Below are positions 1 through 9,587 of a stretch of DNA of 64,000 nucleotides, piece by piece. Location of the stretch: positions 153,318-217,317 of the forward strand of contig CAVUBM010000079.1 of assembly GCA_963739645.1 (NCBI GenBank), written 5' to 3'. The translations under genes and the position numbers were made by a program. The notes beneath the pieces are model-generated. The model worked only from the letters and a program-made list of their open reading frames with translations, searched no databases and was not told the DNA's origin. The stretch is from JASHPR01 sp963739645. Its GTDB lineage: Bacteria > Actinomycetota > Actinomycetes > Streptosporangiales > Streptosporangiaceae. The number at the start of each line of letters is the position of its first letter. The first letter of the stretch is position 1.

Positions 1-945
1 GGTGCCGCCGCCGCGGTCGCGGCCGGCCTGGCCCCCGCGGCCCAGGGCAGCGACGGCGGCGGGTCGATCCGGATCCCGTCCAGCGTCTGCGGGCTGTTCG
101 GCATCAAGGCCACCCGGGGCCGGGTCTCCGGCGGCCCGCTGTTCCCTGACCTGGCCGGCCTGGCCATCGACGGCCCGCTCGCGCGCACGGTCGCCGACGC
201 CGCGCTGCTGCTCGACGTGATGAGCGGCAACCACCTGGGCGACATGTACACGCTGCCGCCGCTGCCCCCGGGCGAGACGTTCCTGGGCCACGCCCGCCGC
301 GAGCCGGGCCGGCTCCGGATTGGCCGGTCCCTGCAGCACGCGGTCGAGGGCGCGGAGGTCCACCCGGACTGCGTGGCCGCGTACGAGGAGGCCAGCGCGC
401 TGCTGGCCGAGCTCGGACACGAGGTCGAGGACGTGGAGATGCCGTTCGGCCCCGACGTGGTGCCGATGTTCGAGACGCTCTGGTACGCGATGGCCACGCT
501 GGCCCCGATCGCTCCTGCCCAAGAGGAGCAGCTGCTGCCCATCACCCGCTACCTGCGGGGCCGGGGTGAGCAGGTCAAGGCTGGTGAGCTGGTCTTCGCG
601 CAGGCCTACCTGCAGGCCGTTACGCGAACCGCGCTGGAGACCCTCAACGGCTACGACGCGGTGCTCTCGCCCACTCTGGCCTCACCCCCGGTGCCGGTCG
701 GTCACTTCGACGAGGTGGAACCCGCAGAGAACTTCGAGCGGCAGAAGCGGTTCACCCCCTACACCGCCCTGTACAACGTGTCCGGCCAGCCGGCCGTGAG
801 CGTGCCCCTGCACTGGACCGAGACCGGTCTGCCGATCGGGATCATGCTGGCCGGCCGCATGGGGGACGAGGCCACCCTGATCTCGCTGTCGGCGCAGCTC
901 GAGGCCGCGCGCCCGTGGCGGGACCGCCATCCGCCGATCTGGTAA
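1..945 (+). CDS. Amidase signature family amidohydrolase, C-terminal part (cut by window edge)
   Basis: The reading frame is open from base 1 and enters from outside the window. It starts inside the amidase signature: a GAAAAVAAG stretch, then a GSDGGGSIRIP motif whose Ser (residue 22 of the visible part) is the family's acyl-enzyme nucleophile, then CGLFGIKATRGRVS. The upstream half, with the catalytic Lys and the cis-Ser motif, is missing. The C-terminal half has the usual amidase body and ends in a PIGIMLAGRMGDEATLISLSAQLE stretch, as in GatA-like and aryl-acylamidase relatives. It should hydrolyse or transfer an amide group; the substrate cannot be told. It is probably a stand-alone amidase rather than GatA, because no gatB or gatC follows. 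Confidence 0.9.
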   Translation, partial: GAAAAVAAGLAPAAQGSDGGGSIRIPSSVCGLFGIKATRGRVSGGPLFPDLAGLAIDGPLARTVADAALLLDVMSGNHLGDMYTLPPLPPGETFLGHARREPGRLRIGRSLQHAVEGAEVHPDCVAAYEEASALLAELGHEVEDVEMPFGPDVVPMFETLWYAMATLAPIAPAQEEQLLPITRYLRGRGEQVKAGELVFAQAYLQAVTRTALETLNGYDAVLSPTLASPPVPVGHFDEVEPAENFERQKRFTPYTALYNVSGQPAVSVPLHWTETGLPIGIMLAGRMGDEATLISLSAQLEAARPWRDRHPPIW

Positions 946-1232
946 GCATGGCGGCGGCAATCTCCCCGGCCGCGGCGACCCGCCCGGAAAGCAGAGGGCT
1001 GCCGGCCGCCCGGGGAATGGGCTGTGAATAAGTAAAGGGCGAACAAGGCGCCCGGCATCCTGTGCGAACAAGCAGCCTCTGCGCAGGTTCTGTTGAAGCT
1101 GGCCGGCGACATTGCTCTGCGTTGCCCGAACTGGGTAACCCGAGACCTGCCGAACCAGGGCAGCTGAAAATGGCCGCCGCCCGCCGGCCTTGCGCGGTGT
1201 CGGCTTTCCCCGAACCGGTGGAGGACAGTGTC

Positions 1233-1823
1233 GTGCTTGCCAGGTTGCTGAGTCGCTGCGGCGTAGATGTGCGTCTTTCCTGCAAGATTCTCTGCGCATG
1301 CGGGAGCTGCGCGATACTCATGCTCACCGCCGGGTGCGGCACGAAGCCGGCCGCGGCATCGGCGTCCGCGTCCGCATCGGCCTCGCCCAGCGCCGGGATC
1401 AGCGCCTACCTCACCTGCCTGCGCCAGCACGGGGCCAACGTGCCCACCGTCCGGCCCACGGCGCGCCCGTCGGCCCGTCCTAGCGGCCCCCGTCCCAGCG
1501 GCGGGTTCGCGGCCAATCCGGAGTTCAGGAAGGCCATGACGGCCTGCGCGTCGCTGCGCCCGAAGGGCGGGTTCGGGCGCGGGTTCGGCGGCCAGCTCGG
1601 GACGGCGCTCATGGCGTTCCGCACCTGCATGGCCGCGCACGGCGAGACGATTCCGACCACCCGCCCGTCGCCCATGCCCACGGCCCGGCCGACTGGGGAC
1701 GCCCGCTTCCTCAACGGGCTGAACCCCACCGACCCGAAGGTCGGGGCCGCGCTGAAAGCCTGCGCGTCCAAGATCCCGGCCTTCCCCCGGCCCGGCGCCT
1801 CGGCCAGCCCCGCCACCGGCTAG
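1233..1823 (+). CDS. Putative lipoprotein with two Cys/His-Gly repeat units
   Basis: The GTG at 1233 is chosen because a GGAGG (1220-1224) precedes it by 8 nt and because it opens directly onto a signal sequence ending in a lipobox (LTAGC). This gives 196 aa. After the lipid-anchor Cys comes an Ala/Ser-rich linker. Two related units follow, each with a C-x3-HG motif (CLRQHG, then CMAAHG), Pro/Arg/Thr-rich spacing, and a downstream AC motif (TACASLRP, then KACASKIP). Proteins with this C-x3-HG...AC pattern are widespread in actinobacteria as uncharacterised surface lipoproteins. Four Cys outside the membrane could form disulfides or bind metal; that is inference. A hairpin follows the stop codon. 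Confidence 0.6.
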   Translation: MLARLLSRCGVDVRLSCKILCACGSCAILMLTAGCGTKPAAASASASASASPSAGISAYLTCLRQHGANVPTVRPTARPSARPSGPRPSGGFAANPEFRKAMTACASLRPKGGFGRGFGGQLGTALMAFRTCMAAHGETIPTTRPSPMPTARPTGDARFLNGLNPTDPKVGAALKACASKIPAFPRPGASASPATG

Positions 1824-1838
1824 CCAGCCTCCGGCTGG
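1824..1838 (+). terminator. Short hairpin after the lipoprotein gene
   Basis: CCAGCC-TCC-GGCTGG forms a perfect 6-bp stem with a 3-nt loop starting one base after the TAG stop. There is no U-tract, as is usual in high-GC actinomycetes, so termination is only a likely role. Confidence 0.4.
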
Positions 1839-2009
1839 TCTCGGAAGCTGTCGATGTGGATTTGCTGTAGTTGGGTGTGCACCAGACTCACATCGATCAG
1901 CCCTAAGGGCGTGCTGGGCGGTCGGCATTCCCGGCAAATGGGGCAAAAAACCGGGCCGGTGCCGCAGCCGGGAACTCTCCAACGAGCCGCCCGCCGCCGG
2001 GGCCGGTCT

Positions 2010-2026
2010 TCACCCGTATCGGGTGA
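2010..2026. promoter_or_regulatory. 17-bp palindrome upstream of the MMPL gene
   Basis: TCACCCG-TAT-CGGGTGA is a perfect dyad about 60 bp before the transporter start. Its size and position fit an operator, for example of a TetR-type repressor, but no regulator gene is adjacent. Confidence 0.45.
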
Positions 2027-2088
2027 TGACATGGTGAGGCCGGGCTGCGACGGTCTGACTTGCTGGTTCTGACGCGTTGGGGGACGCC

Positions 2089-4341
2089 TTGAATCACCTG
2101 CTTGCGCGACTGGGAGGCTTTGCGGCTCGGAAGCACTGGATCATCATCGCGGTCTGGGTGATCATCCTGGGCGGCCTGCTGTGGGCCAAGGGCGCCTACG
2201 GCGGGAGCTACGTCAACAACTACACCGTTCCGGGCAGCGATTCGTCGAACGGTCTCAACGTGCTCAACGCCGACTACCCGTCGCAGGGCGGCTACGGCGG
2301 GCAGATCGTGTTCCACGCCAAGCACGGCACGGTCACGCAGCAGCAGAAGGCGGTGAACCAGGCCACGAGCAACGTGGCCAAGCTGTCCGGCGTGACCAAG
2401 GCGGTCAGCCCGTTCTCATCGCCGCAGTCGGGCGCCGTGTCCAAGAATCAGGAGATCGCTTACTCCAGCGTGACCTGGAGCGACAACCCGGCGGGCCTGA
2501 CCAGCTCGTACCTGGACAAGCTGAACAACGCGGTCAAGCCCGCGCGGAACGCCGGCCTCGAGGTGGCGTACGGCGGCGGGGCCGGCCAGATCGGCCAGCA
2601 GACGGACGACACCACATCGGAGCTCATCGGCCTGGCCTGCGCCCTGCTGCTGCTGTTGTTCATGTTCGGCTCGTTCATCACCGCGATGGTCCCGCTGGTG
2701 TCCGCGGTCTTCAGCGTCGGCGCGGGCTTGTCCGTGGTCGGGCTGCTCGCCGCGATCACGACATTCCCGAGCGTGGCGCCGACCGTCGCCACCCTGCTCG
2801 GCCTCGGCGTCGCGGTCGACTACGGCCTATTCCTCACCGCCCGGCACCGGGATCAGCTCGACCGCGGCATGGACGTAGTGAAGTCCGCGGCCAGCGCCGA
2901 GAGCACCTCGGGCGCGGCGGTGATCGTCGCGGGCAGCACGGTCGTGGTGGCGATCCTCGGGCTCTACATCTCCGGCGTGCCGTTCGTGGGCGCCATGGGC
3001 CTGGCCGCGGCGATTGTGGTCGCCATCACGATGATGGCGGCGCTCACGCTGGTGCCCTCGTTCATGGGCGTCGTCAAGAACAACGTCCGATCCCTGCCGG
3101 CCCGCGTCAAGGCGCACCGGGCCGGGATCTCCGCGCAGGAGCAGGCGAAGCAGACCGCCGCGGTCACCGAGGAGCACCACGAGCAGAGCGGCTTCGCCCG
3201 CTGGGGGCGCCGGGTCGCCCGGCAGCCTTGGCCGTGGGGGATCGCCAGCGTGCTGGTGCTCCTGGTGCTGGCCATCCCGCTGCTGTCGATCAACCTGAAC
3301 CAGCCGGACAACGGCACCAACCCGACCAGCGACAGCAGCCGCCGCGCCTACGACCTCATCAGCGAGGGGTTCGGCGTAGGTGCCAACGGCCCGCTGACCG
3401 TGGTGGTGAAGCTGCCCAAGCAGTCCAGCTCCGCCGACCAATCGCTGCTGAACAACATGAGCAAGAGCGTGGCCAGCGCGCACGGGGTCGCATCGGTGTC
3501 GCCGGCGTCGGTGAACAGCGCCAAGACCGTCGCGGTGTTCAACGCGATCCCGACCACCCGGCCGCAGGCGAAGGCCACGACCACGCTGGTGCATAGGCTG
3601 CGCGACGACGTCCTGCCCACCTACAAGGAGACGTCCTACGTCACGGGAACCACCCCGGGCAACGTGGACTTCACCGAGCAGGTCAGCAGCCGCATGATCT
3701 GGCTGATCCTCGCCGTGGTGGCGATCGCGTTCGTGCTGCTGACCGCCGCGTTCCGGTCCGTCGTCATCCCCACGAAGGCAGCGATCATGAATCTGCTGTC
3801 GATCGGGGCCGCGTACGGCGTGATCGTCGCGGTCTTCCAGTGGGGCTGGGGCGCGAGCCTGATCGGGGTGCACACCACGTCCCCGATCCCGGCCTACGTG
3901 CCGATGATGGTGTTCGCGATCGTCTTCGGTCTGTCCATGGACTACGAGGTGTTCCTGCTCTCCCGGGTGCACGAGGCCTGGATATCGACCAGGGACGCGC
4001 ACCGGAGCGTCGCGATCGGCATCGGCGGCACCGCGCGGGTGATCACGACCGCCGCGGCCATCATGGTCACCGTGTTCTCGAGCTTCCTGCTGAACGACCA
4101 GTCCGCGGTGAAGATGCTGGCCCTCGGCATGGCGGTGGCGGTGCTCATCGACGCGTCGCTCGTCCGGATGATCCTGGTGCCCGCGATCATGTCCCTGCTC
4201 GGCAAGCACGCCTGGTGGATGCCGCGCTGGATGGAGCACGTGGTGCCGCAACTGCACCTGGAGGGCAGCGAGGTCGCGGCGGCCGCGTCCGAGGCGTCGT
4301 TCGTGGGCGCCGCGCCGCGGCTCAGCAGGCCCGGCGATTAG
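2089..4341 (+). CDS. MMPL family RND-type membrane transporter
   Basis: About 750 aa with the MMPL/RND architecture: one N-terminal membrane helix (HWIIIAVWVIILGGLLW), an extracytoplasmic loop of about 150 residues, a block of five or six helices, a second large loop, and a second helix block ending in LVPAIMSLLGKHAWWMP. The conserved GVAVDYGLFLTARHRD and GLSMDYEVFLLSR motifs carry the Asp-Tyr pairs of the proton-relay helices. Family members export lipids, siderophores or drugs in a proton-driven way. I prefer TTG 2089 because GGGGGA lies just upstream; TTG 2077 adds four residues but has no ribosome-binding site. The gene is monocistronic. Its TAG stop is shared with a palindromic repeat. 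The substrate is unknown. Confidence 0.88.
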   Translation: MNHLLARLGGFAARKHWIIIAVWVIILGGLLWAKGAYGGSYVNNYTVPGSDSSNGLNVLNADYPSQGGYGGQIVFHAKHGTVTQQQKAVNQATSNVAKLSGVTKAVSPFSSPQSGAVSKNQEIAYSSVTWSDNPAGLTSSYLDKLNNAVKPARNAGLEVAYGGGAGQIGQQTDDTTSELIGLACALLLLLFMFGSFITAMVPLVSAVFSVGAGLSVVGLLAAITTFPSVAPTVATLLGLGVAVDYGLFLTARHRDQLDRGMDVVKSAASAESTSGAAVIVAGSTVVVAILGLYISGVPFVGAMGLAAAIVVAITMMAALTLVPSFMGVVKNNVRSLPARVKAHRAGISAQEQAKQTAAVTEEHHEQSGFARWGRRVARQPWPWGIASVLVLLVLAIPLLSINLNQPDNGTNPTSDSSRRAYDLISEGFGVGANGPLTVVVKLPKQSSSADQSLLNNMSKSVASAHGVASVSPASVNSAKTVAVFNAIPTTRPQAKATTTLVHRLRDDVLPTYKETSYVTGTTPGNVDFTEQVSSRMIWLILAVVAIAFVLLTAAFRSVVIPTKAAIMNLLSIGAAYGVIVAVFQWGWGASLIGVHTTSPIPAYVPMMVFAIVFGLSMDYEVFLLSRVHEAWISTRDAHRSVAIGIGGTARVITTAAAIMVTVFSSFLLNDQSAVKMLALGMAVAVLIDASLVRMILVPAIMSLLGKHAWWMPRWMEHVVPQLHLEGSEVAAAASEASFVGAAPRLSRPGD

Positions 4342-4394
4342 TGTGGATGGCACTTAACTGCGGAAACAGCAACAGTAAAGTGCCGTTCACACTA
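4339..4394. repeat. TA-flanked palindromic repeat, copy 1
   Basis: Two 22-nt arms (4339-4360 and 4373-4394) begin TAGTGTGGATGGCACTT and end AAGTGCCGTTCACACTA. They differ from perfect complementarity at three positions, two of which are G-U pairs in RNA. The first TAG is the stop codon of the MMPL gene. A sister copy lies at 52815-52870. It could be a MITE-like element (TA at both ends) or act as a terminator. Confidence 0.6.
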
Positions 4395-4486
4395 TTGGCC
4401 CTCTGCGCGCATGGGCCTGACGGGCCGCGTGGCACGCAAGCGGCCGCAGGTGCCCGGCCGCATAGCAGATGGAGCTGGCCTGATCA

Positions 4487-6300
4487 TTGAGCAGGACGGA
4501 CCCTGAGCTGATCCGGCGCGCCGAGGCCGCCGGGATCGCGCCCCGCTACCGGGACTCGCGCGACCAGGAAGTCGAGGTGAGCGCGGAGACCCTCACCGCG
4601 ATCCTGGACGCGCTCGACAGCGTGCCCGGCGCCGCCGGGCCCGGCCGGGGCGAGGAATCCGGCGGCCAGGCCGGGCTCGCCCGGCCCCGGATCCCTGACC
4701 GCCGGTCCTGGGGGTTCACCGTCCAGCTCTACTCGGTCCGCTCCCGCGAGTCGTGGGGTCACGGCGATCTGCGCGACCTGGCCGACCTGACCGCCTGGAG
4801 CGCCCGCGACCTGGGCGCCGGCTTCGTACTGATCAACCCGCTGCACGCCGCCGAGCCGCTGCCGCCGGTCAGCGACTCCCCGTACCTGCCGATGACCAGG
4901 CGCTACGTCAGCCCGCTCTACCTGCGGATCGAGGACATCGCCGAGTACCGCCGGCTGGACGCCGCGCAGCGGGCGCGGATCGAGGCGCTCGCCGCCCCGC
5001 TCCTGGCCAGCAACGCCACCCCGGCGCTCATCGACAGGGACGCGGTCTGGGCGGCCAAGCGGGCGGCGCTGGAAATCATCCACCGGGTGCCGCTCAGCGA
5101 GACCAGGCGCGGCGAGTACGAGCGGTTCCGCAAGCGCGAGGGCCGCGAGCTCGAGCACTGGGCCGCCTGGTGCGCGCTCGCCGAGCGGCACGGGCCCGAC
5201 TGGCGCGACTGGCCGGGCCCGGACCGTGATCCGCGCCGCGCGGCCGCGGCCCCCGGCCCGGATGCCGAGTTCCACGCCTGGCTGCAGTGGCTCACTGATG
5301 AGCAGCTGGCCGCCGCGCAGCGGACGGCGCTGGCCGCGGGCATGGACACCGGGATCATCAGCGACCTTGCGGTCGGCGCCCACCCCGGCGGGGCGGACGC
5401 CTGGGCGCACCAGGACCTGCTGGTCCGCGGCCTGTCTGTGGGCGCGCCGCCGGACGAGTTCAACCAGCGCGGGCAGGACTGGTCGCAGCCGCCCTGGCAC
5501 CCGCGGCGGCTGGCCGCCGCCGGCTACCGCCCGCTGAACGAGCTGTTCGCTGCCGGGCTCCGGCACGGCGGCGGGCTGCGGGTCGACCACGTGATGGGGC
5601 TGATGCGGCTGTGGTGCATGCCCGTGGGCTGGCCGCCCGACCGCGGCGCGTACATCCGCTACGACCACCGGTCCACGGTGGCCGCGCTGGCCGGGCAGGC
5701 GGCCCGGGCCGGGGCGCTGGCCATCGGCGAGGACCTCGGCACCGTCGACCGCTGGATCCGCGAGTACCTGACGGCCAGCCGGATCATGGGCACCTCCATG
5801 CTCTGGTTCGCCCGCGAGCCCGACGGGACGCCGCTGGCCCCTGAGCACTGGCGGCGCGACTGCATGGCGACGGTGGGCACCCACGACGTGCCTCCAGTGG
5901 CCGCGTTCCGCACCGGCGATCAGGTGACCGTGCGGGCGCGGCTGGGGGTGCTGACCCAGCCCGAAGAGGCAGAACGCGATTCCGCGCGGCAGATGTTGTC
6001 GCAGTGGCGTAATGCCCTGGTGGGGGAGGGGCTGATCCCGGACGGGCCGCTGCCCGGCCCGGACGAGTTCACCGTGGCGCTCTACGCCTACCTGGCCCGC
6101 ACCGAGGCCAGGCTCATCGGTGTCTCGCTCGCGGACGCGGTCGGCGACCGCCGGCCGCAGAACATCCCCGGGACCAGCGACGAGTACCCGAACTGGCGGA
6201 TCCCGCTCTGCGACGGCGACGGCCACGCGGTCCTGCTCGGGGACCTCCCCTCCCTCCCCCTGGTGCAGGCGGTCGCCCGCGCCGCCGCGTCCGGCTCCTC
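4487..6300 (+). CDS. malQ: 4-alpha-glucanotransferase (amylomaltase, GH77), 3' end uncertain
   Basis: This enzyme transfers alpha-1,4-glucan segments during maltodextrin and glycogen metabolism. All three GH77 catalytic acids are visible: nucleophile Asp ~367 in GGLRVDHVMGLMRLW, acid/base Glu ~415 in AIGEDLGTV, and Asp ~467 in VGTHDVPPVAAF. The N-terminal beta-sandwich common in long actinobacterial MalQ is absent. The TTG start is the first usable codon before the conserved LIRRAEAAGI stretch. Homology ends near 6300, but this frame has no stop until 7327, deep in antisense to pepN. A one-base slip in the C/T-rich run at 6244-6263 would end the protein near 6366, so a missed base is likely. 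Convergent with pepN. Confidence 0.85.
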
Positions 6301-8827
6301 AGCCGGCCTGGGCGTCGCGGGCGCGGCAGCGGAGCGCGCGGGCCACGTCGTCGCGGCCCTCGGTGAGCAGCCGCCGCAGCGCCGCCGGGGGATCGGTCCG
6401 CTCGATGTACTCGTCGGTGAACGCGATCGTCTCGGGCGTGACCCTCCACGACGGGTAGGCGTACTCGGTGAAGTACTGGGCCATGTCCGAGCCCCAGTCC
6501 TGCCAGATGTCCGCCACCACGTCGAAGTAGATGCGTGCGTACGGCTCGAGCAACTCCTCGTGGTCGGTGTCGATGAAGCCGGACAGCGTGGCCCGGAACG
6601 TGGCGTTCGGCAGGGAGCCGCCGATCACCTCGGCCCAGGCGCCCTCCTTGGCCCCGGCATCGGGGATCGCGGCGCGGCAGGTCGCGGCGTGCCGGGCCCC
6701 CGCGTCCGTGGCGTCCCTGGCCAGCTCGGCGTCGATCTCGGCCGGGCCGGCCGCGCCGCGGCTGACCAGCCGGTGCAGCAGGTGCCAGCGCAGCTCCGTG
6801 TCGACGGCCAGGCCGTCGATCGACCGGGACCCGTCGAGCAGGCCGGCCAGCAACGCCAGGTCGTCGCGGGCGGTGGCCACCCCGATGAACGCCTGCGCGT
6901 AGGCCAGCTGGTAGTCAGAGCCGGGCTCGGCGCGCTGCAGCAGATCCCGCAGCGCGTCGGCGATCCGCTCCAGGCCGGCGTTACGCCAGGACGGGTCCGC
7001 GTACCGGCGCGTCGCGGTCGTGGCGTAGCGCAGCACCGACTGCACCACCGAGATGTCCCCGATCGCGTCCACGGCGGACAGCACCAGACGGACGTAGTCG
7101 CGGGCGGCCATCTCCGCGTCCCGGCACATGTCCCAGACCGCGGCCAGGCACAGCGCGGCCGGGAGCGACTCGGTGAACTCGCTGATGCTGGTGACCGCGG
7201 TCCGCAGCGACGCCTCGTCGAGCCGGATCTTGGCGTAGGTCAGGTCGTCGTCGTTGACCAGTACCAGGTCGGGGCGCTGGTGCCCGACCAGTTCCGGGAT
7301 CTCGGTACGCTCACCGTCGATGTCTAGTTCGACCCGGTGCCGCCGGGCCAGCCCGGCCGCGCCGCGGTCGTACAGGCCGATCGCGATGCGGTGCGGCCGG
7401 AGCACCGGGGTAGTCGGCGCCGCTTCCTGGGTGACCGCGAACCGGGTGAAGCGGCCGTCGGCGTCACACTCGAACTGGGGCCGCAGCGTGTTGACCCCGG
7501 CCGCCTCCAGCCACTTCTTGGACCAGTCCGACAGGTTCCGGCCCGAGGTCTGCTCCAGCGCCGCGAGCAGGTCGCCGAGCACCGCGTTGCCCCACGCGTG
7601 CTCCCCGAAGTAGTGACGCACCCCGGCCAGGAAGTTCTCCCGGCCCACGTGGGCGACCAGCTGCTTGAGCACGGCGGCGCCCTTGGCGTAGGTGATCCCG
7701 TCGAAGTTCACCTCGACGGCCGCGATGTCGGGGATGTCCGCGGCGATCGGGTGGGTGGACGGCAGCTGGTCCTGCCGGTACGCCCATGCCTTCCAGGCCT
7801 GGGCGAACGTGGTCCACGCGTTCGGCCACCGGGTGGCCTCGGCCTGCGCGACCGTGCCGGCCCAGGTGGCGAACGACTCGTTCAGCCACAGGTCGTCCCA
7901 CCAGCGCATGGTGACCAGGTCCCCGAACCACATGTGCGCCATCTCGTGCAGGATCGTCTCGGCGCGGGACTCCCGGTAGGTGTCGGTTACCCGGGACCGG
8001 AACACATAGGCCTCGAGGAACGTGACGCAGCCAGCATTCTCCATCGCCCCGGCCTTGAACTCGGGCACAAACAGCTGGTCGAACTTGCCGAACGGGTAGC
8101 GCACGCCGAACGCGCCGTGGAAGTAGTCGAAGCCCTGCCTGGTCACCTCCAAGATCTCGTCGGGGTCCAGGAAGGCGGCCAGCGACTGGCGGCAGAAGAC
8201 ACCGAGCGGGATGCCGTCATGCTCGGCACGCACGGCGTAATACGGGCCGGCCGCGATCGCGGTGATGTAGGTCGGCAGCAGCGGGGTGGGCGGGAACATC
8301 CAGAGGGACTTCTGCGCCTGCGTCGGCTCGGTGCTGGCCGGGGCCATGTTCGAGATCACCTGCCACTCCCGCTCGGCGGTGACCTCGAACTGGAACGTGG
8401 CCTTCAGGTCGGGCTGGTCGAAGCAGGCGTATATCCGGTGCGCGTCGAACGTCTCCAGGTCGGAGTACATGTAGACGCCGCCGTCGGCCGGGTCGGTGAA
8501 CCGGTGCAGGCCCTCGCCGCTGCGGGAGTAGGCGCAGTCCGCGGTCACCACCAGCTCGTTGCCGTCGGCCAGGCCGTCCAGGGCGATCCGGTCCCCGTCG
8601 AAGCGGTCCAGGCTGACCTGAGCCCCGTTCAGCGTGATCTCGCGGACCGCGGGCGCGGACAGGTCGATGAAGGTCGACGCGCCCGCCCTGGCACAGCGGA
8701 AGCTGACCGTGGTCACCGAGCGGAACGTGGTATCACCGCCGGTCAGGTCGAGTTCCACGCGGTAGGACTCGACATCGAGCAGGTGCGCGCGGTCTCGCGC
8801 CTCGTCGCGCGTGAGGTTGCTGGCCAC
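6299..8827 (-). CDS. pepN: Aminopeptidase N (M1 zinc metallopeptidase)
   Basis: 842 aa, the usual length for actinobacterial PepN. It removes N-terminal residues from peptides in the cytoplasm. The exopeptidase motif GAMEN is at residues 260-264 and the zinc site HEMAH is at 294-298, with the third ligand Glu 317 in LWLNESFA (HExxH-x18-E). The C-terminal half is the helical ERAP1-like domain. The start is GTG at 8827, with an AAGGGA-type ribosome-binding site about 8 nt upstream. It is divergent from the DsbA-like gene at 8960 and convergent with malQ, whose 3' end meets its stop. It is intact despite lying between frameshifted genes. Confidence 0.95.
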   Translation of the reverse strand: MASNLTRDEARDRAHLLDVESYRVELDLTGGDTTFRSVTTVSFRCARAGASTFIDLSAPAVREITLNGAQVSLDRFDGDRIALDGLADGNELVVTADCAYSRSGEGLHRFTDPADGGVYMYSDLETFDAHRIYACFDQPDLKATFQFEVTAEREWQVISNMAPASTEPTQAQKSLWMFPPTPLLPTYITAIAAGPYYAVRAEHDGIPLGVFCRQSLAAFLDPDEILEVTRQGFDYFHGAFGVRYPFGKFDQLFVPEFKAGAMENAGCVTFLEAYVFRSRVTDTYRESRAETILHEMAHMWFGDLVTMRWWDDLWLNESFATWAGTVAQAEATRWPNAWTTFAQAWKAWAYRQDQLPSTHPIAADIPDIAAVEVNFDGITYAKGAAVLKQLVAHVGRENFLAGVRHYFGEHAWGNAVLGDLLAALEQTSGRNLSDWSKKWLEAAGVNTLRPQFECDADGRFTRFAVTQEAAPTTPVLRPHRIAIGLYDRGAAGLARRHRVELDIDGERTEIPELVGHQRPDLVLVNDDDLTYAKIRLDEASLRTAVTSISEFTESLPAALCLAAVWDMCRDAEMAARDYVRLVLSAVDAIGDISVVQSVLRYATTATRRYADPSWRNAGLERIADALRDLLQRAEPGSDYQLAYAQAFIGVATARDDLALLAGLLDGSRSIDGLAVDTELRWHLLHRLVSRGAAGPAEIDAELARDATDAGARHAATCRAAIPDAGAKEGAWAEVIGGSLPNATFRATLSGFIDTDHEELLEPYARIYFDVVADIWQDWGSDMAQYFTEYAYPSWRVTPETIAFTDEYIERTDPPAALRRLLTEGRDDVARALRCRARDAQAG

Positions 8828-8959
8828 TGTGGTGATCCCTTTCCCGGACTCCGTTGTCCCGCCCCGTTTGCCTTTCGCTGCATAATCGCATGCCGGTCGG
8901 CGGAATGACCCGACCTGCCCCCCGGTTGTCAGCAGCGGAGCCGACTTGAGGGAGTATGC

Positions 8960-9582
8960 ATGGCCCAGCAGGAATCAACCCCCGTAGATTTCTGGTTTGA
9001 CCCGCTCTGCCCGTGGGCGTGGATCACCTCGCGCTGGATGCTCGAGGTGGAGAAGGTCCGCGCCGGTGAAGACCCGCTGGCACGTGATGAGCCTGGCGGC
9101 ACTCAACGAGGACAAGGAGGGATTGCCGGAGCGCTACAAGGAGTCGATGGCCAAGGCCTGGGGCCCCGTGCGGGTCTGCATGGCCGCGGAGCAGAAGTTC
9201 GGCCCCGACGTGCTCCTGCCCCTCTACACGGCGCTCGGCGAGAGGTTCCACCACAACAAGGAGCCGAGGGACGAGCGGGCCACGATCGAGGGCGCGCTGA
9301 CCGACGCCGGCCTGCCGACCGACCTCGCCGACGTGATGCAACGACCCGAGCTATGACGATGCGCTCCGCGCATCGCACAAGGAAGGCATGGACCGGGTCG
9401 GCTACGACGTGGGCACCCCCGTGATCTCGGTGCTGGGCGCCTCCTTCTTCGGGCCCGTGGTCTCGCCGATCCCGCGCGGCGAGGACGCTGGCAAGCTGTG
9501 GGACGGCGTGCTGCTGGTCTCGGCCACGGACGGCTTCTTCGAGCTGAAGCGCAGCCGCACCAGGGACCCCATCTTCGACTGA
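8960..9582 (+). CDS. DsbA-family mycothiol-dependent reductase (Rv2466c-like), two frameshifts
   Basis: The N-terminus (VDFWFDPLCPWAWITSRWM) carries the thioredoxin-fold active-site Cys of the Rv2466c family, which uses mycothiol to reduce nitro-aromatic and disulfide substrates. The protein continues in three frames. The first shift is near 9058-9062, after EVEKVR, leading to APVKTRWHVMSLAALNE. The second is near 9340, after LADVMQ, leading to DPSYDDALRASHKEGMDRVG. The C-terminus (DVGTPVI, FFGPVVSPIPRGEDAGKLWDG, FFELKRSRTRDPIFD) is fully conserved. Corrected length is about 207 aa, normal for the family. No conserved residues are lost, so sequencing error is more likely than decay. Confidence 0.8.
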
Positions 9583-9587
9583 GTTGC

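Noticed and set aside
1820..2032. Minus-strand 70-codon ORF with CPICREC
   Set aside because: The Cys pattern is suggestive, but there is no ribosome-binding site, the frame spans a terminator hairpin and a palindrome, and nothing else supports a gene.
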